Shown here: positions 9,302 through 17,383 of the stretch, in pieces | Position numbering within the stretch: the stretch's first letter is position 1 | Layout: the number at the start of each line of letters is the position of its first letter | The notes under the pieces: generated by a model | Databases searched by the model: none | What the model was told of the DNA's origin: nothing | What the model saw: only the letters and a program-made list of their open reading frames with translations | Made by a program: the position numbers and the translations under genes | From: Pirellula sp. | GTDB lineage: Bacteria; Planctomycetota; Planctomycetia; Pirellulales; Lacipirellulaceae | Assembly: GCA_013822725.1 (NCBI GenBank) | Contig: PNKX01000022.1 | Location: 1-64,000, forward strand | Direction: 5' to 3' | DNA: 64,000 nt

Positions 9302-10582
9302 ATGGCGGACGTCTCGTATAGCCGTTCGGCATACTCGTATTCCCACTTATCCTGCCGTATGAAATTTCAGTCTAATAGCCCGTCGGCCTTTATCAGAGCC
9401 GTCCATGAGCAGCTAAGGACGAAGTTAAGGGGCAACCCAAAATGGCGATTGCGAGGCGTCGACAGCTTCACCGCGGTGTTCGTTCCCATCACCGAGAAGA
9501 TCGGTGAGTCAGGGCTGGTAGCTCAGCTGTGGATGGAACGTCCAAGAAAGGGGAAGGCCGCTTGTCGATTTGAAATTGCGACGGAAGCCAATTACGCGAG
9601 TGATCAGCTCAACAGCCTCTGGCGGGACGAGATTGCCTACTCTATTCGCCGGGAACTGATTCGGGCAGGGCTGCCGCCGGGAATCGTGAAGGCTAAGCAG
9701 TCGACTGTCGCCAAAATAAAGCTCTCAGTGACACCGGAGGGCGATAACCCAGAGGACCTCGGGGCAGTTTCGGCGGGCAATGCTGGCGAGATTGACAAGA
9801 TTCAAAAGTTCATTGAGTTTTTGGAACCCAGACTTCTGCAGTGGGCGGAGCGTTCGCACCTACCATTCCATTCAGGGCTTGAGCAAGACTTTCACTTACT
9901 GGCTTTGAAGGTTTACTACGACGCCATGCAAGCGGTAGGGTACTCTGCCAAACGATACCTGCAAAAAGTCCGTCGGAGCGGAGGCGTTGCCGCAGCCAAG
10001 TACTGGCTACATCCTTCTAAGGGCGACGTCGCCCAGTCTGGCTTTCTAGAACTGGTGAATCACGATCAGCTTGAGCTTTCACTAGAGGCTCAAGTCATTC
10101 GCGAGCCCTGGTCGAGTCTCTTTACGCAAGAAGAGATAGAGACTGCTCGAGCACGGCTAGCGCGTTACGGCTATTTTGGCACGGTTGATCCAACGCCACG
10201 CCCTGAGTATTGGCCCAGTGAAGAAGTCGCCGTTTACTTAGAAGGAAAGACGTCGACGATCAGTGTGAATGCCTACGAGCGGAACCCCGAGGCTCGGGCA
10301 GCTTGTATTCAGCACTATGGGGCCGCCTGCTGTATCTGCGGCTTCTCCTTTGGAGAGGTCTACGGGGCAGACTTTGCGGGTTACATCCACGTGCACCACA
10401 TTTGTCCCCTGGCATCGGTCAAGCAGGAGTACAGCGTAGATCCTGTTGCTGACTTAAGGCCAGTTTGTCCGAACTGCCATGCCGTGATCCATCGTTACAA
10501 AGAGCCGCTTACCATTCCGCAGTTAAAGGAGCTGCTTCGAATGGAAGCTTCGAGCCGGTTGCCGATAACCGACCGTACCTAG
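9302..10582 (+). CDS. HNH endonuclease, McrA-like C-terminal domain
   Basis: This is a nuclease-like protein of 426 residues from the ATG at 9302, which has GAGG shortly upstream; GTG at 9287 adds five residues. Counting from the GTG, the C-terminal 110 residues form an HNH domain. It has a CxxC (348-351), the H-x-HH core (368-371), the PLA motif and a second zinc pair CPNC (394-397) followed by HAVIH. The order SVNAYERNPEARAACIQHYG before the first cysteines is the usual lead-in of McrA-like HNH proteins. The N-terminal 320 residues match nothing I recognise and may recognise DNA. There is no methyltransferase nearby, so it may be a stand-alone restriction enzyme. It lies directly beside a tRNA gene. 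Confidence 0.8.
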   Translation: MADVSYSRSAYSYSHLSCRMKFQSNSPSAFIRAVHEQLRTKLRGNPKWRLRGVDSFTAVFVPITEKIGESGLVAQLWMERPRKGKAACRFEIATEANYASDQLNSLWRDEIAYSIRRELIRAGLPPGIVKAKQSTVAKIKLSVTPEGDNPEDLGAVSAGNAGEIDKIQKFIEFLEPRLLQWAERSHLPFHSGLEQDFHLLALKVYYDAMQAVGYSAKRYLQKVRRSGGVAAAKYWLHPSKGDVAQSGFLELVNHDQLELSLEAQVIREPWSSLFTQEEIETARARLARYGYFGTVDPTPRPEYWPSEEVAVYLEGKTSTISVNAYERNPEARAACIQHYGAACCICGFSFGEVYGADFAGYIHVHHICPLASVKQEYSVDPVADLRPVCPNCHAVIHRYKEPLTIPQLKELLRMEASSRLPITDRT

Positions 10583-10616
10583 GTACAGTCGATACCCCGA
10601 ATCAACGTAAGTCCAA

Positions 10617-10689
10617 TGCCCCCGGCAGGAATCGAACCTGCGGCCAACGGTTTAGGAAACCGCTGCTCTATCCCCTGAGCTACGAGGGC
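10617..10689 (-). tRNA. tRNA-Arg (anticodon CCT)
   Basis: The reverse strand folds into a cloverleaf. The seven-pair acceptor stem is GCCCTCG with CGGGGGC. A D-arm (GCTCAGGGGATAGAGC) follows, then an anticodon stem GCGGT/ACCGT with loop TTCCTAA, giving anticodon CCT for AGG codons. The T-arm is GCAGG-TTCGATT-CCTGC and the discriminator base is A. CCA is not encoded. The gene lies 34 bases from the end of the HNH gene and on the opposite strand. Confidence 0.95.
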
Positions 10690-11014
10690 GGGCGTTTGCC
10701 AAACCCTCAAATGTAAAGTGTTGCGGCCCGGCTGGGTAGCGACTCCGCTTCCCGAGCAGCTATCTCACGCCCGCGGCGGCAATTGGCCTTTTGTCCGGCC
10801 CATCTCCGGCCATGCCCAGTGCTTTCGGAAAATCCGAATGGTTTCGCCGGCGTAACATCTGCCCGTGCGCTGCGCTTCTTTGATGGTGCGGAGCCATCGT
10901 CTTGACTAGCGATACGCCCTCGTTTTCGGCGACGGGAAGCTGCCGCCAATCGACGTTGTGTTAGAATCGCGAGCCCCGAAATCGCCGTTGAAAATTCGCT
11001 GGAGGACTGCAGCA
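10690..11014. other. Intergenic region upstream of exported protein
   Basis: About 320 bases lie between the tRNA 5' end and the next gene. It should hold the promoters of both. The only clear element is GGAGGA at about 11001, the ribosome binding site of the next gene. Confidence 0.35.
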
Positions 11015-12952
11015 ATGCCCGTCAATCGATTGCTTATCGGCTTTCCTGTCATTGCAGCGACGATGTTTGCCATCGCCTCGATAGGGCATGGTGAAAGTCC
11101 CGCTTCCCCCTCAGCGCCGATCGCCTTCTCGCCCCTGGCGGAGGCGTTGCCGTTTCCGCCCGATGCCCGCGAAATTGAGTTTGACGCCACGTTTGATGAG
11201 ATTGAGTACCGTTCATCGTCTTCGATGTCGGCGCTCGCCGCCTTTTATCGACAAGAACTCGCCAACCGGGGCTGGGCGCTGGAAGACGAGTCCATCGTCG
11301 TGGAAGACGACTCCGTCGAGATGACGTTCATTCATGACGGCTATCAGGTCGACGTCGACCTCGACGAGCGCTCTGATGAAGTTGCCGTGAGCATCGAATG
11401 CGAAGGGCTCGACTTTTCACATAGCAACGACCCCGCCAAGCTCTTGGCGGCCGGCGTGCCGCAGCCGCGGGCCTATTTGTTCCTGCAGAAGGAGTTGCCG
11501 CGACCCGAGCTCGTCGACGGCGAGTCGTATCGCAGCGACGCTTGCCATTTCAAGTCGCCGCGGCAGTTGCAGGCCGCGTTTGATTTTTATTTGCAAGCGT
11601 TGAAGCAAAGCGGCTGGCGCGAAACGCGCCGACCAATCGTGACGGGCGATCGGCGTTATACGGAATTCAAGAAGGGGCGCATCGCAGTCGGCGTGAACAT
11701 TTTCTCCGACGTCGTTGGTTCGCGCATCATCTTGGACTACGAGAATGAGGCAAAAGAGCCCGTCGTTCCGCCGCTGCCGCCAGTCGATGACGTTCCCGCA
11801 AGCGGCATGGTTGCCGAAGGGGGAGCGGCGCCGAACCTTCCGGCGAAGGTCGCGGTCGACGTCTCCGCCAACCGTGGAACCGCTTCGATCGTGGTTGGCG
11901 GTACAACGTCTACGTTCAAGCATGTGGCCGCCTACCGCACCAAGGATGATGGCGAAGCGAAGACGCGGCTCCTCTTCTGCGAACAGACGATCCCGCTGCA
12001 GCGCCTGCAGACGTTGTTGGCTAAGGAAGGCGACTTCGAATTTGGGGAGCTCTTCCAAACCGGCTATCCGGGGCACCTCATCCTCGAGGTGAGCGACCGC
12101 GTTCACTTTAGCTTCAACGACGGCGGCGTCGCGATAAGCAACAGTATCGAGGAGCCGGTAAGCGATTTCAAAGCGGAAGCGGGCCGTGCATCCGGCTCCA
12201 TCAAAATGCCGCGTCCCGAAGAGTTTTTTGATGAAACGTATCAGATCTCCGTGAGCATCGACGCCGGCATCATCACTCCCGACACGTCGCTCGGCGCCAC
12301 GCCGCCGCCGGCGTTAGTAGCGGCACGGCAGTCGCCGTTCGCGAACTCCGAATTGCTGCTCCCCGAAGGTTGCGGCAATGTCAGCAGCGAGGGGACGCAA
12401 TACAGCAAGTCGACTCACGCGGAGGTCAGCCTCGATCCGGCCGCGATCGCGGCGTTCTATCGACGAGAGCTGCTTGCGAAAGGGTGGCAAGAAGAAGCTG
12501 GTGCAGCGGCCAACCCAGCTTCAGGCCCGATGACGCTGCGATTCAAGCAGGCCGCCGCGACGATGTCGGTGAAGATTGCCGGCAACCAGGAGCTGTCAGT
12601 CGTCGACGTTCTGCTAATGGACGACGGGAAGGCCAAGGCCGACGGCATGCTGCCAGAGCCGGGCAAAGGACGGATCGTGTTGGTCAACGGCCACACACAA
12701 GAAGTCGCCATCATGATCGGCAAGCAGCGCTATCCGCTGAAGGCAGGGCAGGGGACGACGAATCCGAAATCGGCGCTCAACTACTCAGTCGCTCCTGGTA
12801 AGTACGACCTGCAGATTATTCCACCGGGACAGGCTCCACAGGCGGAGAGTCTCGAAATTCCCGCCGGGACGACGTGGGGCGTCATCGTATTGCCGGGCGG
12901 CGACTACCTGTTCAATCGGCTGTATGGCGCGTCGACGGAGGCGAAGAAGTAA
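11015..12952 (+). CDS. Exported protein with three repeated modules
   Basis: This is a 645-residue protein I cannot assign to a known function. The ATG at 11015 is chosen over an upstream GTG because GGAGGA lies eight bases before it and a clean signal peptide follows (MPVNRLLIGFPVIAATMFAI). The mature protein carries three related modules in which a hydrophobic pattern of the type ALAAFYRQELANRGW is followed by a beta-rich half. They are at about residues 68-85, 173-195 (QAAFDFYLQALKQSGW) and 465-485 (IAAFYRRELLAKGW). Between the second and third is a separate beta-rich segment with FKHVAAYRTKDDG. The C-terminus has a PEGA-like strand pattern ending GGDYLFNRLYG. It is probably periplasmic or surface located. 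It appears to be transcribed alone. Confidence 0.75.
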   Translation: MPVNRLLIGFPVIAATMFAIASIGHGESPASPSAPIAFSPLAEALPFPPDAREIEFDATFDEIEYRSSSSMSALAAFYRQELANRGWALEDESIVVEDDSVEMTFIHDGYQVDVDLDERSDEVAVSIECEGLDFSHSNDPAKLLAAGVPQPRAYLFLQKELPRPELVDGESYRSDACHFKSPRQLQAAFDFYLQALKQSGWRETRRPIVTGDRRYTEFKKGRIAVGVNIFSDVVGSRIILDYENEAKEPVVPPLPPVDDVPASGMVAEGGAAPNLPAKVAVDVSANRGTASIVVGGTTSTFKHVAAYRTKDDGEAKTRLLFCEQTIPLQRLQTLLAKEGDFEFGELFQTGYPGHLILEVSDRVHFSFNDGGVAISNSIEEPVSDFKAEAGRASGSIKMPRPEEFFDETYQISVSIDAGIITPDTSLGATPPPALVAARQSPFANSELLLPEGCGNVSSEGTQYSKSTHAEVSLDPAAIAAFYRRELLAKGWQEEAGAAANPASGPMTLRFKQAAATMSVKIAGNQELSVVDVLLMDDGKAKADGMLPEPGKGRIVLVNGHTQEVAIMIGKQRYPLKAGQGTTNPKSALNYSVAPGKYDLQIIPPGQAPQAESLEIPAGTTWGVIVLPGGDYLFNRLYGASTEAKK

Positions 12953-12983
12953 CGAACAGCTGCGCGAGTCGCCGCGGCCAAGC

Positions 12984-13913
12984 CTAGCTGCTCGCGACCT
13001 GCATCAGTTCCCGCAATCGCTTGAAGTCGCGAGCGATCGCTTGCAGATTTTCCTGCGCCGAGCCGCGCGGCAAGTACTCGACGTGGACTGAAATCGGCAC
13101 GTTGAGTTGGTCCCGTTGTAGCATCTCAAAGAAGGCAGGATCAACGCGGCCTTCGCCGAAAGGAACATGCTTGTCACGGTCATCGGCCCAGACGAAGTCC
13201 TTCACATAAAGGGCTCCGATGTGCGGCTTAATCAACTGGTAGAGCCGCGGCCACGAGCGCCCCGCCTCAACTGTCGCGTGGCGAATGTCGAATGCCGAGG
13301 CGATCTCTGCTTTCGGTACGTCGTGGATGAGTTGATGGAGATCCCAAATGGTGGCGCCGACGTACTCCGATCCGCAGTGGTTCTGCCAGAGGCCCGTGAC
13401 GCCAAGGTCGCGATTCAACGCCGCGAGATCTAGCAGTTGCTTGCGGAAATCGGCCAGTTGCGCTGGAATGGGGCGATTGTCGTCGTATTTAAACCACCCC
13501 AGGCGGTAGCGCTTCACGCCCAACTTCGCCGCGGTTGCCAGCAGCTTTTCATTCGTCGGGTCATCGGCGCGATTCACCTCGGTGGTGAGCACGGTGATCT
13601 CTAGGTTCCGCTTGGCGAGGGCGTCGACAAGGGCCGGCAGTTGCTCCTCCGCGCGATCCGCGGTAATGCGACCCCCGTGCCGAGCCGTCACTTCGACGCC
13701 GTTGAAGCCCAACTCAGCCAACTCATCGGCGAGTTCGTCATGGCTCAGGTCCTGAAGAAACTTCTCGAACGCACAGAACTGAATCGGTCGTACAGCTGCT
13801 TCAGGCGTCCGATCGCCCGCAACGGCAGGCGCACGGAGGCAGGCAGCCGAACCGAGTGCCGCGGCTGCAACAAGGAATTGACGACGGCCGGGCTGGAAAA
13901 GTGACGTCTTCAT
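12984..13913 (-). CDS. Tat-exported sugar phosphate isomerase/epimerase-like
   Basis: This 309-residue protein belongs to the xylose-isomerase-like TIM barrel superfamily. A twin-arginine motif (GRRQFLVAAAALGSAA) at residues 9-24 indicates Tat export, as is usual for planctomycete members. The barrel starts at IQFCAFEKFLQDLSHDELAD. GFNGVEVTARHGG is the second strand with a conserved Glu, ENLQAIARDFKRL is the last helix, and ISVHVEYLP supplies a late metal-ligand position. It is probably a metal-dependent epimerase or lyase acting on a sugar in the periplasm; the substrate is unknown. It is divergent from the oxidoreductase gene at 14155, which often works with such isomerases in sugar catabolism. 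Confidence 0.8.
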   Translation of the reverse strand: MKTSLFQPGRRQFLVAAAALGSAACLRAPAVAGDRTPEAAVRPIQFCAFEKFLQDLSHDELADELAELGFNGVEVTARHGGRITADRAEEQLPALVDALAKRNLEITVLTTEVNRADDPTNEKLLATAAKLGVKRYRLGWFKYDDNRPIPAQLADFRKQLLDLAALNRDLGVTGLWQNHCGSEYVGATIWDLHQLIHDVPKAEIASAFDIRHATVEAGRSWPRLYQLIKPHIGALYVKDFVWADDRDKHVPFGEGRVDPAFFEMLQRDQLNVPISVHVEYLPRGSAQENLQAIARDFKRLRELMQVASS

Positions 13914-14043
13914 CGATGGCGTTTCGAGAGTGAAAAGTATGAGCCAATGGTCGCTTAGAGCGCGGTCCGCGCGTCAGTATATATTCAGCCTCGGTAACAG
14001 CCGAATTTCGCGAGGCGAGGAGGGCAAAGGAAGGTGCGAAACT

Positions 14044-14074
14044 CGTCTGACGCTTGCACCGATCGCGTCAGACG
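14044..14074. promoter_or_regulatory. Perfect 10-base inverted repeat between divergent genes
   Basis: CGTCTGACGC (14044-14053) and GCGTCAGACG (14065-14074) are perfect inverted arms around an 11-base loop. The site lies 80 bases upstream of the oxidoreductase start, in the shared upstream region of the divergent isomerase. It could be an operator serving either gene or an mRNA leader hairpin. Confidence 0.45.
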
Positions 14075-14154
14075 CCTTTAATACTCTATAGCGGTGGCTA
14101 GCCGGTTGTGGACAACCTTCCGCACTCTTCAGCCCTATTTATAGGTAATCGACC

Positions 14155-15618
14155 ATGGCAAGCTTCTCTCGACGGCATTTTCTCGGCGGGACCATGGCGG
14201 CAGGCGGGGTGCTGGCGCTGCCGGGCCGACTGGCGTGGGCCGCTGGCGCGAACGAGCAAGTCAATCTGGGGCTAATTGGTTGCGGCGGCCGCGGGACCGA
14301 ACTCTTGCAAGCGTTTCGGAAAGTCCCGGGACTCAACATTGCGGCGTTATGCGATCCCGATCAAGAACGCGTCGATCAGCTCGGTAAGGAGTACGACGGC
14401 GCCGCCAAGTGCCGCGACCTGCGCGAATTGCTCGATTCCAAGGACGTCGACGCCGTGGTGATCGCGACGCCGAACCACTGGCACTGCCTCGCCGCGATCT
14501 GGGCACTCGAAGCGGGGAAGCACGTCTACGTCGAGAAGCCGCTGGGGCACACGAACTGGGATGGCCGCCAAGTCGTCAACGCGGCGAAGCGCCATGGTCT
14601 CGTCTGCCAGGTTGGCACGCAGCAGCGCTCCGATCCGATGCAGGCGGAGATCAAAAGTTTCCTGCACGAAGAGAAGTCGCTCGGCGACATTCGACATGTC
14701 CGCGTAAATCGCTTCGGCTTTCGACCGCCGATTGGCGACCGTGACACGCCGCTCACGCCGCCGACGAGCGTCGACTACAACCTCTGGCTTGGGCCGGCGC
14801 AAGACGAACCGTTGTCGCGCAACGCCCTGCACTATGATTGGCATTGGATGTGGAACACCGGCTCCGGCGAGATGGGGAACTGGGGCGTCCACATTCTCGA
14901 CGATGTTCGCAACAACGTCTTTCTCGACAGCGTCGACTTCCCGCAACGGATCGTCGCCGGCGGTGGGCGGTTTGGCGCTGGCGATTGCGGCGAGACGCCG
15001 AACTTGCACTGCGCGCTGCTCGACACCGGTAAGTACCCGGTGATCGTCGCCGTCTGCAACCTGCCGGAACACGCGGGTGGCGAGAAGTCGCCCCCTTCGC
15101 CGGGACCAGGAAGCGGCTACGTCGTCACGTGCGATGGCGGTCGATTCGAAGGACAGCGCGGCCAGGCAGCGGCTTTCGACGCCGATGGCAAAAAGATTCG
15201 TGAGTTTCGCGGCGACAGCGGGGCAGGGCACCAGCAAAATTTCGTCGACGCCGTTCGCAGCGGCAAAGCGACGGCTGCCAACGCCCCGGTTGAAATGGGC
15301 CACTATTCAACTGAGTGGTGCAATTTGGCGAACGTGGCCTATCGGGCGGCCGGTTCCGGCGCCGCGGCGGAGCAATTGGCCCGCGAACTGAATGTCGCCA
15401 ATGATGCGGCAACGCTCGTCGAGCAAATGCGCCAAGTTGCGCGAGCCCACGGCGCTAGCGAAGCCGATTTTCGCATCGGGCCGGTGTTGACGTTCGACGG
15501 CGCGACGCAGCAGTTCACCGGAAGCGGCGCGGAGGCGGGCAACGCCCTGTTGCGGCGGAAGGACCGGCCAGGGTTCGAGGTTCGCCAAGTGGACCCGGCA
15601 ACGGCCGCGGCTGGATAG
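14155..15618 (+). CDS. Tat-exported Gfo/Idh/MocA oxidoreductase
   Basis: This 487-residue NAD(P)-dependent sugar oxidoreductase belongs to the Gfo/Idh/MocA family. A twin-arginine signal (SRRHFLGGTMAAGGVLALPG) begins at residue 4. The Rossmann fold follows with VNLGLIGCGGRGTELLQAF (GxGxxG type) and ALCDPDQERV. The dinucleotide-associated EKP motif is present in HVYVEKPLGH near residue 125, and the C-terminal domain contains YDWHWMWNTGSGEMGNWGVH. Planctomycetes have many such proteins with Tat signals and a bound cofactor. The exact sugar is not predictable. The ATG has a weak AGGT site upstream. Confidence 0.9.
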   Translation: MASFSRRHFLGGTMAAGGVLALPGRLAWAAGANEQVNLGLIGCGGRGTELLQAFRKVPGLNIAALCDPDQERVDQLGKEYDGAAKCRDLRELLDSKDVDAVVIATPNHWHCLAAIWALEAGKHVYVEKPLGHTNWDGRQVVNAAKRHGLVCQVGTQQRSDPMQAEIKSFLHEEKSLGDIRHVRVNRFGFRPPIGDRDTPLTPPTSVDYNLWLGPAQDEPLSRNALHYDWHWMWNTGSGEMGNWGVHILDDVRNNVFLDSVDFPQRIVAGGGRFGAGDCGETPNLHCALLDTGKYPVIVAVCNLPEHAGGEKSPPSPGPGSGYVVTCDGGRFEGQRGQAAAFDADGKKIREFRGDSGAGHQQNFVDAVRSGKATAANAPVEMGHYSTEWCNLANVAYRAAGSGAAAEQLARELNVANDAATLVEQMRQVARAHGASEADFRIGPVLTFDGATQQFTGSGAEAGNALLRRKDRPGFEVRQVDPATAAAG

Positions 15619-15656
15619 AATCTATCCGGCCTGTATCCTCCCATTGATGACGGGTG

Positions 15657-16319
15657 TCAGCCTTCGGTCGTGATCGCCGCCTTCTTCTGCCGTTTGGCGC
15701 GCCAGAATTCAAATACGGCTGGCAGCAGTGAAATGAACACAATCGCGATGATGATCAGTGAGAAGTTTTCCTGCACGATTTTCCGCTGGCCAAACCAATA
15801 CCCCGCGTACACGCCGATCACAACCCACAGAATGGCGCCGACGACGTTGTACAAGGCGAATTGCTTGTAGCTCATTTGCCCCACGCCGGCGATGAACGGC
15901 GCGAAGGTCCGCACGATCGGCACGAAGCGAGCGATGATAATCGTCTTGCCGCCGTAACGCTCGTAGAAGGCGTGAGTCTTCTCCAGATGCGCACGCTTAA
16001 AGAATCGCGAATCTTCCTTCTTGAACACCGCCGGGCCGATGTAGCGGCCAATCTGGTAGTTCACCGCGTCGCCCAGTACGGCCGCAATCGTCAGCAGCAC
16101 GACGAGCAAATGGGGATTGAGCGACCCCAGCGCCGCGATGGCGCCGGCGGCGAACAGCAATGAATCGCCCGGCAAAATCGGCGTGACGACAAGTCCCGTC
16201 TCGCAAAAGACAATGATGAACAGCACAAGGTAGGTCCAAGTGCCGTATTCTTTCACCAACTCGCCGAGATGCTTGTCGAGGTGCAGGAACAGGTCGACGA
16301 AGTGGGAGATATATTCCAT
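15657..16319 (-). CDS. DedA family membrane protein
   Basis: This 220-residue DedA/SNARE-associated family protein is an integral inner-membrane protein linked to lipid flipping and membrane homeostasis. The start is set at 16319, eight codons inside the longest frame, because [18 protein letters not shown] aligns with the beginning of known DedA proteins. The conserved segment [19 protein letters not shown] near residue 42 and [19 protein letters not shown] near residue 117 are the family hallmarks, the latter containing the conserved arginines. Four or five hydrophobic segments are visible. It lies 146 bases downstream of the transglutaminase operon on the same strand and may be co-transcribed. 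Confidence 0.93.
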   Translation of the reverse strand: MEYISHFVDLFLHLDKHLGELVKEYGTWTYLVLFIIVFCETGLVVTPILPGDSLLFAAGAIAALGSLNPHLLVVLLTIAAVLGDAVNYQIGRYIGPAVFKKEDSRFFKRAHLEKTHAFYERYGGKTIIIARFVPIVRTFAPFIAGVGQMSYKQFALYNVVGAILWVVIGVYAGYWFGQRKIVQENFSLIIIAIVFISLLPAVFEFWRAKRQKKAAITTEG

Positions 16320-16465
16320 GAATCCAGAGGCGAGCGAGACCAATTGGGCCGGACGTGGCGGGCCCTCAAGAATAGCTCAGCCGACCGTCGCGGGCACAAC
16401 CTAATCTGTCGGGAGACCGAGGATTTCACCAAAAATCACGCGACAAACGGCGGAGAAAACGCCCG

Positions 16466-17353
16466 CTAGGCCGCTTTCTCATCGGCCGGAATCACGTCGA
16501 CGTTGACGCCCATGCTATGCTCGCCGCCGCCGACGAACACTCCCTGAATCGGGCAGACGTCGCTGTAGTCGCGACCCCAAGCGATCGAAATATGCGACTC
16601 GCCAATCAGCGCGTTGTTCGTCGGATCGAAGTCGATCCACCCCAGCGGTCCGCAATGGACCGAAGCCCACGCATGCGAGGCGTCGGCGCCGACCATGCGC
16701 GGCTTGCCGGGAGGCGGCGTCGTGCGGAGATAGCCGCTCACATAGCGTCCCGGTAACCCCATCGAGCGGACGCAGCCGATCGCCAGGTGCGCGAAGTCTT
16801 GGCAAACGCCGCGACGCAGCCGTAGCAGCTCTTCCAGCGGCGTGTGAACCGTCGTAGCCTTCGGATCGAACTCAAAATCACGATGGATGCGCGCTGTGAG
16901 GTCGATGATCGCTTCCAGCAGCGGTCGTCCGGCGACGAAACTGGGGAGTGCGTAGTCGCGCAGCTGAACCGAGGGCCGCACCCGCGGAGAGCGCAGCGTC
17001 AATTGGTAGACGGAGAGATCGGCGGCCGACGCTTCAGGCGTCGATTGCCGCACGACGGCTTCCCAAGGAAGCGACTCGCTCGGCGTCAACTTGGGCGGCG
17101 GCGACAACCGCACGATGCTTTGCGACAAGACTTCGAGTCCGTTGTGCGAACCTTCGATCGAGAAATAGTCGACGAAGTTGCCGAACCAATCAGTCCGTCG
17201 CATGATGAACGCCGGCTCCGGGACGATTCGCAGCCGATAGTCCGAACAAACTTGACGCGGCATGTCGCGCGGCGCCAAATGGAGCATATTGTGGCAAACC
17301 GGCGCCGCTTCGGCGTAGGCATACCAGGTGCGATGTTTGATCGTGTACTTCAT
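16466..17353 (-). CDS. Transglutaminase-like cysteine peptidase
   Basis: This 295-residue protein has a bacterial transglutaminase N-terminal beta domain (residues 1-90, beginning MKYTIKHRTWYAYAEAAPVC). A transglutaminase core follows, with the catalytic triad Cys184 (RRGVCQDFAHL), His228 (DASHAWASVH) and Asp243 (WIDFDPTN). No signal peptide is seen, so it should act in the cytoplasm. It is the last gene of a three-gene operon, 30 bases after the ATP-grasp/alpha-E gene. In such neighbourhoods this enzyme has been proposed to hydrolyse or rearrange peptide bonds made by the ATP-grasp protein. The reaction has not been shown. Confidence 0.92.
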   Translation of the reverse strand: MKYTIKHRTWYAYAEAAPVCHNMLHLAPRDMPRQVCSDYRLRIVPEPAFIMRRTDWFGNFVDYFSIEGSHNGLEVLSQSIVRLSPPPKLTPSESLPWEAVVRQSTPEASAADLSVYQLTLRSPRVRPSVQLRDYALPSFVAGRPLLEAIIDLTARIHRDFEFDPKATTVHTPLEELLRLRRGVCQDFAHLAIGCVRSMGLPGRYVSGYLRTTPPPGKPRMVGADASHAWASVHCGPLGWIDFDPTNNALIGESHISIAWGRDYSDVCPIQGVFVGGGEHSMGVNVDVIPADEKAA

Positions 17354-17383
17354 TGTGGCGCGCCGGCCCAGTTTTTTGCCAAC

